Shown: one piece after another, positions 16,972-27,882 of the stretch
Numbering within the stretch: the stretch's first letter is position 1
Layout: each line of letters opens with the position of its first letter
Assembly: GCF_024451105.1 (NCBI RefSeq)
Contig: NZ_JANGEY010000001.1
Span: forward strand, 620,001 to 684,000
Length of the DNA: 64,000 nt
Direction of reading: 5' to 3'
DNA from: Stutzerimonas stutzeri
GTDB taxonomy: Bacteria > Pseudomonadota > Gammaproteobacteria > Pseudomonadales > Pseudomonadaceae
Position numbers and translations under genes: made by a program
The notes under the pieces: generated by a model
Told to the model about the DNA's origin: nothing
What the model saw: the letters and a program-made list of their open reading frames with translations, nothing else
Database searches by the model: none

Positions 16972-17946
16972 ATGAGCCACCCCTTCTCCGCCCTCACCCC
17001 CGATCTGGTGCTCGACGCCGTGGAAAGCCTCGGCCTGCTCAGCGACGCCCGCGTGCTGGCGCTGAACAGCTACGAGAACCGCGTCTACCAGGTCGGCATC
17101 GAGGGCGAGGCGCCGCTGATCGCCAAGTTCTACCGCCCCGGGCGCTGGAGCGACGCGGCGATCCGCGAGGAGCACGCCTTCAGCTTCGAGCTGGCCGAGC
17201 ACGAGGTACCGCTGGTCGCGCCCCTGCAGTTCGACGGCGACAGCCTGTTCGAGCACGCCGGCTTCCGCTTCGCGCTGTTCCCGCGCCGCGGCGGCCATGC
17301 GCCTGAGCCGGGCGATCTGGACCAGCTGTACCGCTTCGGCCAGTTGCTCGGCCGCCTGCACGCGATCGGCGCCAGCCGGCCGTTCCAGCACCGCGAGGCG
17401 CTGACCGTGGACAACTTCGGCCATGAGTCGCTGGCCACCCTGCTCGACGGCGGCTTCGTCCCCGCCAGCCTGCGTCCGGCCTACGCGTCGGTGGCGCGCG
17501 ATCTGCTGGCGCGTCTTGACGAGCTGTTCGCCCGGGTCGAGTACACCCCGATCCGCCTGCACGGCGACTGCCACCCCGGCAACCTGCTGTACCGCGACGA
17601 GCGCTTCCACATCGTCGACCTCGACGACTGCCGCATGGGCCCGGCGGTGCAGGACTTGTGGATGCTGCTGGCCGGCGAGCGCCAGGAGCGCCTGCGGCAG
17701 ATCGGCGAGCTGATCGACGGCTACCAGGAGTTCCACGACTTCGCCCCGCGCGAGCTGGCGCTGATCGAGGGCCTGCGCAGCCTGCGGCTGATCCATTACA
17801 GCGCCTGGCTGGCGCGGCGCTGGGACGATCCGGCGTTTCCGCCGAGCTTTTCCTGGTTCGGCAGCGAGCGCTACTGGGGCGAGCAGGTGCTGACCCTGCG
17901 CGAGCAGCTGGCCGCGCTCGACGAGGAGCCGCTGCGCCTCTACTGA
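16972..17946 (+). CDS. srkA: SrkA/YihE-like serine/threonine kinase
   Basis: A 324-residue kinase of the aminoglycoside-phosphotransferase fold, related to E. coli SrkA (YihE), a stress-response kinase. It has the N-lobe LNSYENRVYQVG and LIAKFYRPGRW (probable ATP-binding lysine), the catalytic loop HGDCHPGNLLY near residue 198 and the metal-binding IVDLDDCRMGPAVQDLW. Its length matches the family (about 325). It sits between the small zinc-ribbon gene and rarD, the order also known in Pseudomonas. Confidence 0.9.
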   Translation: MSHPFSALTPDLVLDAVESLGLLSDARVLALNSYENRVYQVGIEGEAPLIAKFYRPGRWSDAAIREEHAFSFELAEHEVPLVAPLQFDGDSLFEHAGFRFALFPRRGGHAPEPGDLDQLYRFGQLLGRLHAIGASRPFQHREALTVDNFGHESLATLLDGGFVPASLRPAYASVARDLLARLDELFARVEYTPIRLHGDCHPGNLLYRDERFHIVDLDDCRMGPAVQDLWMLLAGERQERLRQIGELIDGYQEFHDFAPRELALIEGLRSLRLIHYSAWLARRWDDPAFPPSFSWFGSERYWGEQVLTLREQLAALDEEPLRLY

Positions 17947-18080
17947 CGCGCCCTGTCAGGAAAAGCTGACGGTCGCCTGCCGGGCAGCCCCCGCCGCCCG
18001 CGCGCGCCCACAGACAGCGCCCTGGCCAGGCCCTAGAATGGTGCACCTATTTACTTAGCTTCCTAAATATTGGAGCCGAC

Positions 18081-18977
<897 letters not shown>

Positions 18978-18992
18978 GCGTTTTTCGAACGA

Positions 18993-19700
18993 TTCCCTGC
19001 AGGCCGCGCCAATCGTGGCCTGCAGGGAACTGCCCCGAGGTTTTCCACAGGCTGGTTCAGCGCCGCTGTGCACAAACCAGGCCCGTCGCCCTGTACGGAA
19101 AATCGCCAGAGTCCGTGCGCAGCCCGCGGCCGGCGCAGCCTGGCGATCCATCCCGAGCTTATCCACAGGCTGATCCCCCGCCATTGTGGAAAACACCACT
19201 CGACGGCGCTCGTGGCCGCCTGATCAAGATTCGACCAACCCCCTGCAGGGCAGGCCACATGCGGCCTACCGCGAGATGCACGCAGCTTGTCCACAGCCTG
19301 ATCCACCCCGATTGTGCACAACCCGGGGCTGTGGAAAGCGCCGCCATGCGGAGTTGCCCACAGCCATGGCAGGAATCCCGTACAAAAAACCACCAGAAGC
19401 CGCCAGGCCGCGCGGCGACTGGCCTGCAGCCAGGGCTCCAGAGCTTGTCCACAGGGGCATCCACCTCCGCCGTGCATAACCCCGACAGCGCTGTCCAATA
19501 ATCGATCAATCGCCCGCAGGCCGCATGGCGCCTGGCCTGCAGCGCTGTGCCCCAGGCTTGTCCACAGCCCCATCCACGGCAAACGGGGACAAGCCGCGAG
19601 CGAGGCGGCGCGCGCCTCCCGCCGCTGTGGAAAAGTCGCCGGCGCGGGTTGTGCGCAAGCGCCACGCATCGGCCTTGGGTCGCGGTTTTCCACGACTTTT
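18993..19700. repeat. non-coding array of paired DnaA-box-like motifs
   Basis: The 846-base gap between rarD and glcB holds no gene but five related units. Each has a 9-mer TTNTCCACA and an inverted partner TGTGNANAA whose start is always exactly 26 bases later: 19041/19067, 19159/19185, 19287/19313, 19445/19471 and a weak 19558/19584. Units 1, 4 and 5 also have GGCCTGCAG exactly 24 bases before the first 9-mer, as the right arm of a small inverted repeat (GCAGGCC or close, 11-base spacer). Perfect matches to TTWTNCACA lie at 19041, 19159, 19185 and 19626, with several one-mismatch sites. DnaA binding is suggested, not shown. Confidence 0.8.
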
Positions 19701-19740
19701 GTCGAAGTGCGCCCTGCCCTTCATACATTTCTCATCCGGC

Positions 19741-19775
19741 TTCATGTAGTATCCATCGACCGAGCACTACATGAA
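19741..19775 (+). promoter_or_regulatory. RccR-like operator upstream of glcB
   Basis: TTCATGTAGT-N15-ACTACATGAA is a perfect 10-bp inverted repeat ending 48 bases before the glcB start. Its core TGTAGT/ACTACA with a long linker resembles the aceA-type site of RccR, a KDPG-responsive RpiR-family regulator whose known Pseudomonas targets include glcB. The exact linker length should be compared with proven sites. Confidence 0.7.
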
Positions 19776-19823
19776 CGGCGTGGCCGCAGTCCCAGGCGGC
19801 TGCCAAGCAGAGTGAGGCAAGCA

Positions 19824-21998
19824 ATGACTGAACGCGTGCAAGTCGGTGGCCTGCAGGTCGCCAAAGCCCTTTACGACTTCGTCACCAACGAAGCCATTCC
19901 CGGTACCGGCGTCAGCGCCGACCAGTTCTGGGCTGGCGCCGACAGCGTGATCCACGACCTGGCGCCGAAGAACCGCGCCCTGCTGGCCAAGCGTGACGAG
20001 CTGCAGGCCAAGATCGACGCCTGGCACCAGGCCCGCGCCGGCCAGGGCCACGACGCCGTGGCCTACAAGGCCTTCCTGCAGGACATCGGCTACCTGCTGC
20101 CGGAAGCCGAAGACTTCCAGGCCACCACCGAGAACGTCGACGACGAGATCGCCCGCATGGCCGGCCCGCAGCTGGTGGTGCCGGTGATGAACGCCCGCTT
20201 CGCCCTGAACGCCGCCAACGCCCGCTGGGGCTCGCTGTACGACGCCCTGTACGGCACCGACGCCATCCCGGAAACCGACGGCGCCGAGAAGACTGCCGGC
20301 TACAACCCGCTGCGCGGCGCCAAGGTCATCGCCTTCGCCCGCGCCTTCCTCGACGAGGCCGCGCCGCTGGAAGGCGCCTCCCACGTCGACGCCACCGGCT
20401 ACGCCATCGACGGCGGCAAGCTGGTCGTCAGCCTGGCCAATGGCAGCACCGGCCTGCAGAACCCGGCCCAGCTGATCGGCTTCCAGGGCGAGGCCGCGGC
20501 GCCCAAGGCCGTGCTGCTGAAGAACAACGGCATCCACTTCGAGATCCAGATCGACCGCAACAGCCAGATCGGCAAGACCGACGCGGCGGGCGTGAAGGAC
20601 GTGCTGATGGAGGCCGCGCTGACCACCATCATGGACTGCGAGGACTCGGTCGCCGCGGTCGATGCCGAAGACAAGGTCATCGCCTACAAGAACTGGCTGG
20701 GCCTGATGAAGGGCGACCTGGCCGAGGAAGTGGCCAAGGGCGGCACCACCTTCACCCGCACCATGAACCCGGACCGCGTCTACACCGCGGCCAATGGCGG
20801 CGAGCTGACCCTGCACGGCCGTTCCCTGCTGTTCGTGCGCAACGTCGGTCACCTGATGACCAACGACGCGATCCTCGACAAGGACGGCAACGAGGTGCCG
20901 GAAGGCATCATGGACGGCCTGGTCACCAGCCTGATCGCCATCCACAACCTCAGCGGCAACACCAGCCGCAAGAACAGCCGCACCGGCAGCGTGTACATCG
21001 TCAAGCCGAAGATGCACGGCCCGGAAGAAGCCGCCTTCACCAACGAGCTGTTCGGCCGCATCGAGGACGTCCTCGGCCTGGCGCGCAACACCCTCAAGGT
21101 CGGCATCATGGACGAGGAACGCCGCACCACCGTCAACCTCAAGGCGTGCATCAAGGCCGCCCGCGAGCGCGTGGTGTTCATCAACACCGGCTTCCTCGAC
21201 CGCACCGGTGACGAGCTGCACACCTCCATGGAGGCCGGCGCCTTCATCCGCAAGGGCGACATCAAGAACGCCGCCTGGATCAAGGCCTACGAGAACTGGA
21301 ACGTCGACATCGGCCTGGCCACCGGCCTGTCCGGTCGCGCGCAGATCGGCAAGGGCATGTGGGCCATGCCCGACCTGATGGCCGGCATGCTCGAGCAGAA
21401 GATCGTGCATCCGATGGCCGGCGCCAACACCGCCTGGGTACCGTCGCCGACCGCCGCCGCCCTGCACGCCCTGCACTACCACAAGGTCGACGTGTTCGCC
21501 CGCCAGCAGGAGCTGGCCAAGCGCGAGCGCGCCTCGCTGGACGACATCCTGACCATCCCGCTGGCGCCGAGCATCAGCTGGAGCGCCGAGGAGATCCAGA
21601 ACGAGCTGGACAACAACGCCCAGGGCATCCTCGGCTACGTGGTGCGCTGGATCGACCAGGGCGTCGGCTGCTCCAAGGTGCCGGACATCAACGACATCGG
21701 CCTGATGGAAGACCGCGCCACCCTGCGCATCTCCAGCCAGCACATCGCCAACTGGCTGCGCCACGGCGTGTGCTCCGAGGCCCAGGTGCGCGAGACCTTC
21801 GAGCGCATGGCCCTGGTGGTGGACCGGCAGAACGCCAACGACCCGCTGTACCGGCCGATGGCGCCGAACTTCGACGACAACATCGCCTTCCAGGCCGCCC
21901 TCGAGCTGTGCATCGAAGGCACCAGGCAGCCCAACGGCTACACCGAGCCGGTGCTGCACCGCCGTCGTCGCGAGTTCAAGGCCCGCAACGCCCAGTAA
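19824..21998 (+). CDS. glcB: malate synthase G
   Basis: A 724-residue malate synthase G, condensing glyoxylate with acetyl-CoA to malate in the glyoxylate shunt; the length matches the family. Landmarks are [75 protein letters not shown] and [15 protein letters not shown]. The start is fixed by GTGAGGCAAGCA before the ATG; an upstream open extension runs through the repeat array and is not coding. It stands alone between an operator-bearing leader and a hairpin. Together with pckA in this window it supports growth on acetate or fatty acids. Confidence 0.97.
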   Translation: MTERVQVGGLQVAKALYDFVTNEAIPGTGVSADQFWAGADSVIHDLAPKNRALLAKRDELQAKIDAWHQARAGQGHDAVAYKAFLQDIGYLLPEAEDFQATTENVDDEIARMAGPQLVVPVMNARFALNAANARWGSLYDALYGTDAIPETDGAEKTAGYNPLRGAKVIAFARAFLDEAAPLEGASHVDATGYAIDGGKLVVSLANGSTGLQNPAQLIGFQGEAAAPKAVLLKNNGIHFEIQIDRNSQIGKTDAAGVKDVLMEAALTTIMDCEDSVAAVDAEDKVIAYKNWLGLMKGDLAEEVAKGGTTFTRTMNPDRVYTAANGGELTLHGRSLLFVRNVGHLMTNDAILDKDGNEVPEGIMDGLVTSLIAIHNLSGNTSRKNSRTGSVYIVKPKMHGPEEAAFTNELFGRIEDVLGLARNTLKVGIMDEERRTTVNLKACIKAARERVVFINTGFLDRTGDELHTSMEAGAFIRKGDIKNAAWIKAYENWNVDIGLATGLSGRAQIGKGMWAMPDLMAGMLEQKIVHPMAGANTAWVPSPTAAALHALHYHKVDVFARQQELAKRERASLDDILTIPLAPSISWSAEEIQNELDNNAQGILGYVVRWIDQGVGCSKVPDINDIGLMEDRATLRISSQHIANWLRHGVCSEAQVRETFERMALVVDRQNANDPLYRPMAPNFDDNIAFQAALELCIEGTRQPNGYTEPVLHRRRREFKARNAQ

Positions 21999-22023
21999 TG
22001 CCCCCGCCGCTCTGCCGGCAACC

Positions 22024-22044
22024 GGGAGCGCCGCCGGCGCTCCC
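22024..22044 (+). terminator. hairpin after glcB
   Basis: GGGAGCGCC-GCC-GGCGCTCCC forms a 9-bp stem 26 bases after the glcB stop. No T run follows. Confidence 0.5.
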
Positions 22045-22196
22045 GACCACGACGCGCCGCGCTCCCACGAGCCGGCGCGTCGTGCATTCGGCGACGGAAA
22101 AAACCGCTCCCCCCGGCCAAGGTCCGATTGCCAGTGCCGAGTCGGCCGGCTAGCGTGGTCGCACGGGTACCTGACAGACCCAGTCCGGAGACTGCC

Positions 22197-22745
22197 ATGC
22201 GTCGCCTACGTTTCCTCCTCGGCCTGCCCCTGCTGCTCGGCAGCTTCGCCAGCCAGGCCGCCGACTGCCCGCCATTGCTCGAAGGCAGCCTGCCCGCCCT
22301 GCGCGGCAAGCAGAACATCGACCTGTGCCGCTTCGCCGGCAAGCCGCTGCTGGTGGTCAACACCGCCAGCCACTGCGGCTTCACCGGCCAGTTCGAGGGT
22401 CTCGAAGCCCTCTACCAGCGCTACCGCGGCCAGGGGCTGGAAGTGCTCGGCGTGCCGTCCGACGACTTCCATCAGGAAGCCGACGACGCCGCGGAGACCG
22501 CCAGCGTCTGCTACGTCAACTACGGCGTCACCTTCGCCATGAGCGCCGTGCAGAAGGTCACCGGCAAGGAGGCCATCCCGCTGTTCCGCAACCTCGCCGC
22601 GCAGAGCGGTCCGCCGCGCTGGAACTTCTACAAGTACGTGATCGACCGCCAGGGCAAGGTGCTGGCCAGTTTCTCCAGCATGACCGGACCGGACGATGCG
22701 AAACTGCTTGCGGCCGTGGAACGGGCCATCGCCTCGCAGCCCTGA
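22197..22745 (+). CDS. exported glutathione peroxidase-like protein
   Basis: A 182-residue thioredoxin-fold peroxidase. Residues 1-22 are a signal peptide ([21 protein letters not shown]). The peroxidatic cysteine lies in [21 protein letters not shown], replacing the selenocysteine of animal enzymes; the C-terminal [20 protein letters not shown] holds the catalytic Trp-Asn pair. The start is chosen at 22197 because CGGAG precedes it. It probably reduces peroxides in the periplasm; the true reductant may be a thioredoxin-like protein. Confidence 0.9.
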   Translation: MRRLRFLLGLPLLLGSFASQAADCPPLLEGSLPALRGKQNIDLCRFAGKPLLVVNTASHCGFTGQFEGLEALYQRYRGQGLEVLGVPSDDFHQEADDAAETASVCYVNYGVTFAMSAVQKVTGKEAIPLFRNLAAQSGPPRWNFYKYVIDRQGKVLASFSSMTGPDDAKLLAAVERAIASQP

Positions 22746-22825
22746 GCGGGACGAGCCCGGCGCAGATCAGGGGCTGCGCGGGCCTCGGCGCGAATCATGA
22801 ACGGACGCCCCCGGAGAACGACAAG

Positions 22826-24759
22826 ATGAGCAAGAACGATGGTTTCGCGGACGTCGGCAAGACCGCCGTGCTGCAGAACATCCAGGGCACCATGCACTTC
22901 CTGCTGCGCTACGCGCCGTTCAACCAGATGGAGCTCGGCCATCTGGCGCAGATGGTCGAACAGTGCCGGCTGCGCTTCTACGCCGCCGGCGATCCGGTGG
23001 TCGGCCCCGGCGACGGCAAGATCGAGCACGTCTACATCGTCAAGCAGGGGCTGGTGCTCGGCCAGCGCCCGACCCTCAGCGGCGACGGCATGGAGACCAC
23101 CCAGGAGATCGCCCCGGGGGAGTGCTTCCCGGTGGCGGCCATGGTCAGCGAGCGGGCCACCCGCAGTCACTACATCGCCGCCGAGGACACCTTCTGCCTC
23201 GAACTCAACCGCGCCGCCTTCGTGCACACCTACAACCAGTCGGCCGCCTTCCGCGATTTCGCCCTGCGCGGGGTCAGCAGCCTGGTCGGCCAGGCCCAGC
23301 AGCAGGTGCAGCTGCAGGCCGCGGAAACCCTCGGCGCCCAGTATTCGCTGGAAACCCGCCTGAACATCCTCGCCGCTCCCGAGCCGGTGACCTGCCGCAG
23401 CGGCATCAGTCTGCGCGATGCAGTGAAGCTGATGCACGAGAATCACGTCGGCAGCCTGGTGATGGTCGACGACGGCCACTACCCGATCGGCATCTTCACC
23501 CTGCGCGACCTGCGCCGGGTGATCGCCGACGGCAGCGGTGACCTGCAGCAGCCGCTCGACGAGCTGATGACCCGCGACCCGGTCCACCTGCCGCCGACCG
23601 CCACCGCCTTCGACGCGGCGCTGACCATGACCCAGCGGCAGATCGCCCACCTCTGCGTGGTGGAGATGGGCCGGCTGGTCGGCGTGCTCTCCGAGCGCGA
23701 CCTGTTCTCCCTGCAGCGCGTCGACCTGGTGCACCTGGCGCGCACCATCAGCTCGGCCCCTCGGCTCGACAGCCTGGTCGAGCTGCGCGAGGAGATCGCC
23801 CACCTGATCGACAACATGCTCGCCCACGGCGCCAACCCCGAGCAGTTGACCCACATCATCACCCTGCTCAACGACCACACCGTGGCACGGGTCATCGAGC
23901 TGATGATCGAGGAACACGGCGACCCCGGCGTCCCCTTCACCTGGCTGGTGTTCGGCAGCGAGGGGCGCCGCGAGCAGGCCCTGCTCACCGACCAGGACAA
24001 CGGCATCCTGTTCGAGGCCGCAGCCCCGAGGAAGCCGAGCGGATCCGCCAGCGCCTGCTGCCGCTGGCGCGCAGGATCAACGAGGCGCTGGATCGCTGCG
24101 GCTTCAGCCTGTGCAACGGCAACATCATGGCCGGCAATCCGGAGCTGTGCCTGTCGCGCCAGGAGTGGCTGCGGCGCTTCAGCGCGATGATCCAGAGCCC
24201 GACCCGCGACAACCTGATGCACTCGTCGATCTTCTTCGACCTGCGCCCGGTCTGGGGGCCGAGCGAAGGCTGCCGCCAGCTCGGCGCGGCGCTACTCGAG
24301 ATGATCGCCGGCAACGCCCTGTTCCAGCATCTGATGGCGGCCAACGCCCTGCGCCATCCGCCGCCCATCGGCCGCTTCCGCGACTTCATCGTCGCCAGCC
24401 GCGGCGCCGACAAGGACACCCTGGACCTCAAGGTGGAAGGCCTGATGCCCTTCGTCGAAGGCGTGCGCATCCTCTCCCTGGCCCACGGCATCGCCGAGTG
24501 CAACACCCTCGAGCGCCTGCGCCTGCTGGGCGAGCGGGGCGTGCTCAAGGCGCAGGATGCCGCCGCCTACGAGGAGGCCTATCACTTCATCCAGCTGACC
24601 CGCATGCAGCTGCACCAGCGCCAGGAGCGCGCCGGCCAGCCGCTGAGCAACCGCCTCGATCCCGACACCCTGAACGAGCTGGATCGGCGCATCCTGCGCG
24701 AGTCCTTCCGCCAGGCCCAGCGCCTGCAGACCAGCCTGAGCGTGCGGTACCAGCTATGA
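22826..24759 (+). pseudogene. CNBD-CBS-DUF294 nucleotidyltransferase-like protein, frameshifted
   Basis: Reading starts MSKNDGFADVGKTAVLQNIQG with GGAG upstream. An N-terminal cyclic-nucleotide-binding-like domain (residues 30-150) is followed by two CBS motifs and the DUF294 nucleotidyltransferase core GSEGRREQALLTDQDNGILFEA. The frame is then lost at the C run 24024-24027: restoring one base rejoins PEEAERIRQRLLPLARRINEAL and the complete DUF294 C-terminal domain to 24759. Length without the shift is about 644 residues. It overlaps the exonuclease gene as ATGA, an arrangement known in Pseudomonas (PA3233-PA3232 type). It is either a recent pseudogene or a sequencing error. Confidence 0.85.
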
Positions 24760-25475
24760 ATCCGATCCGCGCCCTGCTCTCCCGCCTGCAACGTCGCCCC
24801 CTGCAGCTCGACGACCAGCAACGCCAGCGCCTGAAGGCGCTGCCGCCGCCACCGTCCCTGGCCGCCCCGCTGAACCGGCAGCGCTTCGTGGTGCTCGATC
24901 TGGAAACCACCGGCCTGAACCTCAGCCGCGACATCGTCATCTCGATCGGCGCGGTGACCATCGAGGACGGCGCCATCGACATGGCCCAGCAGTTCGAGTG
25001 CACCCTGCGCCGCGAGGTCAAGGTCAACGAGGCGGTGCTGATCCACGGCATCGCCCCCAGCGAGCTGGCCAGCGGCCAGCCGCCGGTCGAGGCCCTGCTC
25101 GGCTTCATGGAGTTCGCCGCCGACAGCGTGCTGCTGGCCTTCCACGCCCCCTTCGACCAGCGCATGCTGGCCCGCGCGCTGAAGCACGAGCTGGGCTACA
25201 GCCTGGAAAACCCCTTCCTCGACGTCGCCGATCTGGCGCCGATGCTGTTCCCCGAGGTACTCACCCGGCGCGGCAGCCTGGACTTCTGGATGAACTACTT
25301 CGGCATCGACATCGCCCAGCGCCATCACGCCTCGGCGGACGCCCTGGCCACCGCGGAAATCGCCCTGATCCTGTTCAACCGCGCCCAGCGCATGGGGATC
25401 GAGCGGGTCGACGAGCTGGCCGAGCGGGTCCGCTGCTGGCAGCGCGCCCGCCAGGCGGCGCTCAATTCGATCTGA
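24756..25475 (+). CDS. DnaQ-like DEDDh 3'-5' exonuclease
   Basis: A 239-residue exonuclease of the DNA polymerase III epsilon family. Motif I VVLDLETTG gives D48 and E50; motif II is HAPFDQRML, and motif III HHASADALATAEI carries the DEDDh histidine and aspartate. Its start codon overlaps the stop of the DUF294 gene, so translation is coupled to a gene that is frameshifted here. In related Pseudomonas a DUF294 protein and this exonuclease are paired beside a sodium:solute symporter. It is probably not the replicative proofreader, since no polymerase gene is nearby. Confidence 0.88.
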   Translation: MNPIRALLSRLQRRPLQLDDQQRQRLKALPPPPSLAAPLNRQRFVVLDLETTGLNLSRDIVISIGAVTIEDGAIDMAQQFECTLRREVKVNEAVLIHGIAPSELASGQPPVEALLGFMEFAADSVLLAFHAPFDQRMLARALKHELGYSLENPFLDVADLAPMLFPEVLTRRGSLDFWMNYFGIDIAQRHHASADALATAEIALILFNRAQRMGIERVDELAERVRCWQRARQAALNSI

Positions 25476-25484
25476 GCGCCGCCC

Positions 25485-25517
25485 CGCGACCGCAGGCGCC
25501 ACCGCCCTGCGGTCGCG
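25485..25517. terminator. hairpin between convergent genes
   Basis: CGCGACCGCAGG and its exact complement (12 bp) enclose a 9-base loop between the exonuclease and the convergent DUF294 gene. It can serve both directions; no T run is present. Confidence 0.6.
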
Positions 25518-25520
25518 GAC

Positions 25521-27362
25521 TCAGCTGCTGATGTGGTAACGCATCGCAAACAGCTTCTTGAAGTCCTTGACGATGTGCAGCGCGTCGCGCAGCAGGTCGC
25601 GCTCCAGCTTGTTCAGCCGCTGCACGTCGATGGCGTTGGGCGTCCTGTCCAGCCCCTCCCCGCTGGCTTCGGCACGCTGCATCTGCTGGTTCAGGCGCAG
25701 CTGGATGAAGATCGACAGCGCCTCGCCGAGGTTCTCGCCCATCGCCTTGTCCATCTTGCCCATCTCGACCAGCGCCTCGATGCGCTTGAAGGTGTTGGTC
25801 TCCAGGATGCGCTGCTCCAGGGCCATGGTCCTGACCCCGTGGACGATGGGGAAGATGCCGCCCTTCTCGATGTCCAGCTGCTCCTTGCCCTTGAGGTTGC
25901 CGAAAATGGTCAGCGGCGTGTCGAAGTTCAGCGCTGCCCGGGCGAAGTGCGAGAAGAAGATGTCGTTGCTCTGCACGCTGCGCAGGAAGGCGTTCCTCGC
26001 CACCTTGAACAGCGCGATGTTGCCGGCGATCGGCTTGCCGTCCACCGCGATGGCCAGATTCATCACCGAGGCGCCATCGCAGCTCTGGCTCCACTGGGTC
26101 AGCTTGCGCGTCCACGCGTCGATCGAATTCACCCACTCCGGATTCGACACCATGATGTTGCCCGGGCAGGGCGGAAAGCCGAAGCTGATCAGGGTCTCGC
26201 TGAACTGGCGCATGGTGTCCATCATCCCCGGCCACTCCAGGCCGCTGCGCACCAGCAGCGCGTTGTCCTGATCGGTCTTCATGATCTGCTCGCCGCGCCC
26301 TTCCGAGCCCATCACGATCAGGCAGACGTGCGGCCGCATGTCCTGGGGCACGATCAGGTCGAACAGCTTGGCGATGATCCGGCCGTTCATGGCCGCCAGC
26401 AGCTCCATGGTGAAGCGGATCTTCACCCCGGTGGAGATCAGCGCGCGGATCAGGTCGGTGAGGCCCAGCGCCGCCTCGCGCAGCGCCTCGACCGTGCTGG
26501 CTCGTTCGACCCGCAGGCCGATGACGTGGGAGTGGCTGGAGAAGTGGCTGAGCACGTCGGTCAGCTCGACCACCCCCGCCAGCCGGTTGCCCTCCCCCAT
26601 GACCACGATGCGCTCGATCTGGTGCTGGGTCATCAGGATCAGCGCATTGAACAGATAGTCCTCGGGGTCCGCGGTGATCAGGCGGTAGCTGGCTATTTCG
26701 GAGACGTCGGTCTCCGCCGGCATGCCCCTGAGTACCACCGCATCGAGCAGATCGGTGCGGGTCACCATGCCATAGCGGTTACCCTTCCTGGCCAGCAGAC
26801 AGTCCGACTTCATCTCGCGCATCAGCCGGGTCGCCTCGTGCAGACTGGTGCCCTCGGCGACGACCGGAGGCTCGCGGACCATGCCGTCGCTGATCCGGGC
26901 CAGCATGAACTCGGCCATGTCCTGGCCCTGACCGTGCTGGGCGACGATTTCCCGCTTGGCACTCAGATTCTGCTGGAAGTAATCGGCGAACAGATGGTTG
27001 CTGGTCATCAGCTCCAGCAGGGTGCTGGTGGGCAGGACATGGCAGGTGGTTTCCTCGACGGCGATGAAGTTGTGGATCGCCACCCCATTGATCGCCGACC
27101 AGCCGCCGAAGTAGTCCTCGGCCTCGTAATGCACGAAGACATGGCTGGCCAGCGGCCGCCCCTGCTCGTCCGGCTCGGGCACATCGCTTTCCGCGACCCG
27201 GCCCCTGGCAACGACGAATACGCCCAGCGGAGGCTTGCCCGCCTCGATGATCGCCTCGCCCTTGCGGAACTGGGCGATCTCGAGATGACTGTTCAGCAGA
27301 TCCTGCTCGCGAGCATCCAGCAGACTGAAAGGCAGGTTATCCATATTGAACGAATCAGACAT
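25521..27362 (-). CDS. CNBD-CBS-DUF294 nucleotidyltransferase-like protein (intact paralogue)
   Basis: A 613-residue protein with the same layout as the frameshifted gene beside it: a cyclic-nucleotide-binding-like N-terminal domain (FRKGEAIIEAGKPPLGVFVVARG), two CBS motifs (residues about 165-280), the DUF294 core MGSEGRGEQIMKTDQDNALLV and the DUF294 C-terminal helical domain. AAAGGAG lies upstream of the ATG. Such proteins are usually linked to sodium:solute symporters and are thought to be signal-transducing regulators; the nucleotidyl transfer activity is unproven. Here it is the intact member of the two. Confidence 0.88.
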   Translation of the reverse strand: MSDSFNMDNLPFSLLDAREQDLLNSHLEIAQFRKGEAIIEAGKPPLGVFVVARGRVAESDVPEPDEQGRPLASHVFVHYEAEDYFGGWSAINGVAIHNFIAVEETTCHVLPTSTLLELMTSNHLFADYFQQNLSAKREIVAQHGQGQDMAEFMLARISDGMVREPPVVAEGTSLHEATRLMREMKSDCLLARKGNRYGMVTRTDLLDAVVLRGMPAETDVSEIASYRLITADPEDYLFNALILMTQHQIERIVVMGEGNRLAGVVELTDVLSHFSSHSHVIGLRVERASTVEALREAALGLTDLIRALISTGVKIRFTMELLAAMNGRIIAKLFDLIVPQDMRPHVCLIVMGSEGRGEQIMKTDQDNALLVRSGLEWPGMMDTMRQFSETLISFGFPPCPGNIMVSNPEWVNSIDAWTRKLTQWSQSCDGASVMNLAIAVDGKPIAGNIALFKVARNAFLRSVQSNDIFFSHFARAALNFDTPLTIFGNLKGKEQLDIEKGGIFPIVHGVRTMALEQRILETNTFKRIEALVEMGKMDKAMGENLGEALSIFIQLRLNQQMQRAEASGEGLDRTPNAIDVQRLNKLERDLLRDALHIVKDFKKLFAMRYHISS

Positions 27363-27882
27363 GACAAACGCTCCTTTGTAGTTATTGTCCGGCCTGGCGC
27401 TCGCCGCGGCAGGCCGGCCTGCTTTCTCGCCATTTCGCAGACTACCGGATGCCTCGGCGCGATTGAAGCGACACCGGCGGGGGCAATTGCATGAATGACT
27501 TCGGAGCCCGCTCTATCCCTGCAGGGGGCGAACTCATTCGCCAAAATATCCCGTCGAGGCGAACGAACTCGCCCCTGCGGACCGAGAATCTGGCCTCAGC
27601 CGATTGCCCTGGCGACACAGCCGGGGAACTGGAGCGAATCCATGCGCGTCCTCGCGTCGAGCGCGGCGCATGCCGTGAAATCTGCGCCCGACAGGGCGTA
27701 GCCTGCCGATACCCCGGCTCATGCGCCTGCCCTGGCCGCAGCCGGACATCGGCCGAAGCGACGCCTGGCGGTGCCCGCCGAAGAACGCAAGCCGTCTCTG
27801 CCGCAGCGGCGGCGCCGGGGCCGGGGCCGGGGCCGGGGCCGCCGCCGTTGCAGCGACGCGCCCGCCGGCCCGCGGAAGAGTT
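27363..27882. other. 520-base intergenic region with repeat and G-rich tract
   Basis: No convincing gene. It contains the third REP-like palindrome (27521-27578) and a G-rich tract, four copies of CCGGGG at 27815-27838 ending in CC. The four G4 runs spaced by two C are a G-quadruplex pattern. The open frames across it are low-complexity by-products of base composition. Confidence 0.7.
27521..27578. repeat. REP-like palindromic element, copy 3 (diverged)
   Basis: GCAGGGGGCGAACTCATTCGCC pairs with GGCGAACGAACTCGCCCCTGC around a 15-base spacer. It keeps the layout of copies 1 and 2 with several substitutions. Confidence 0.8.

Noticed and set aside
19041-19693. The chromosomal replication origin oriC
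   Set aside because: No dnaA, dnaN, rpmH or gidA is nearby and no AT-rich unwinding element is present. In Pseudomonas oriC lies at those genes, so a secondary DnaA-binding locus is the most that can be suggested.
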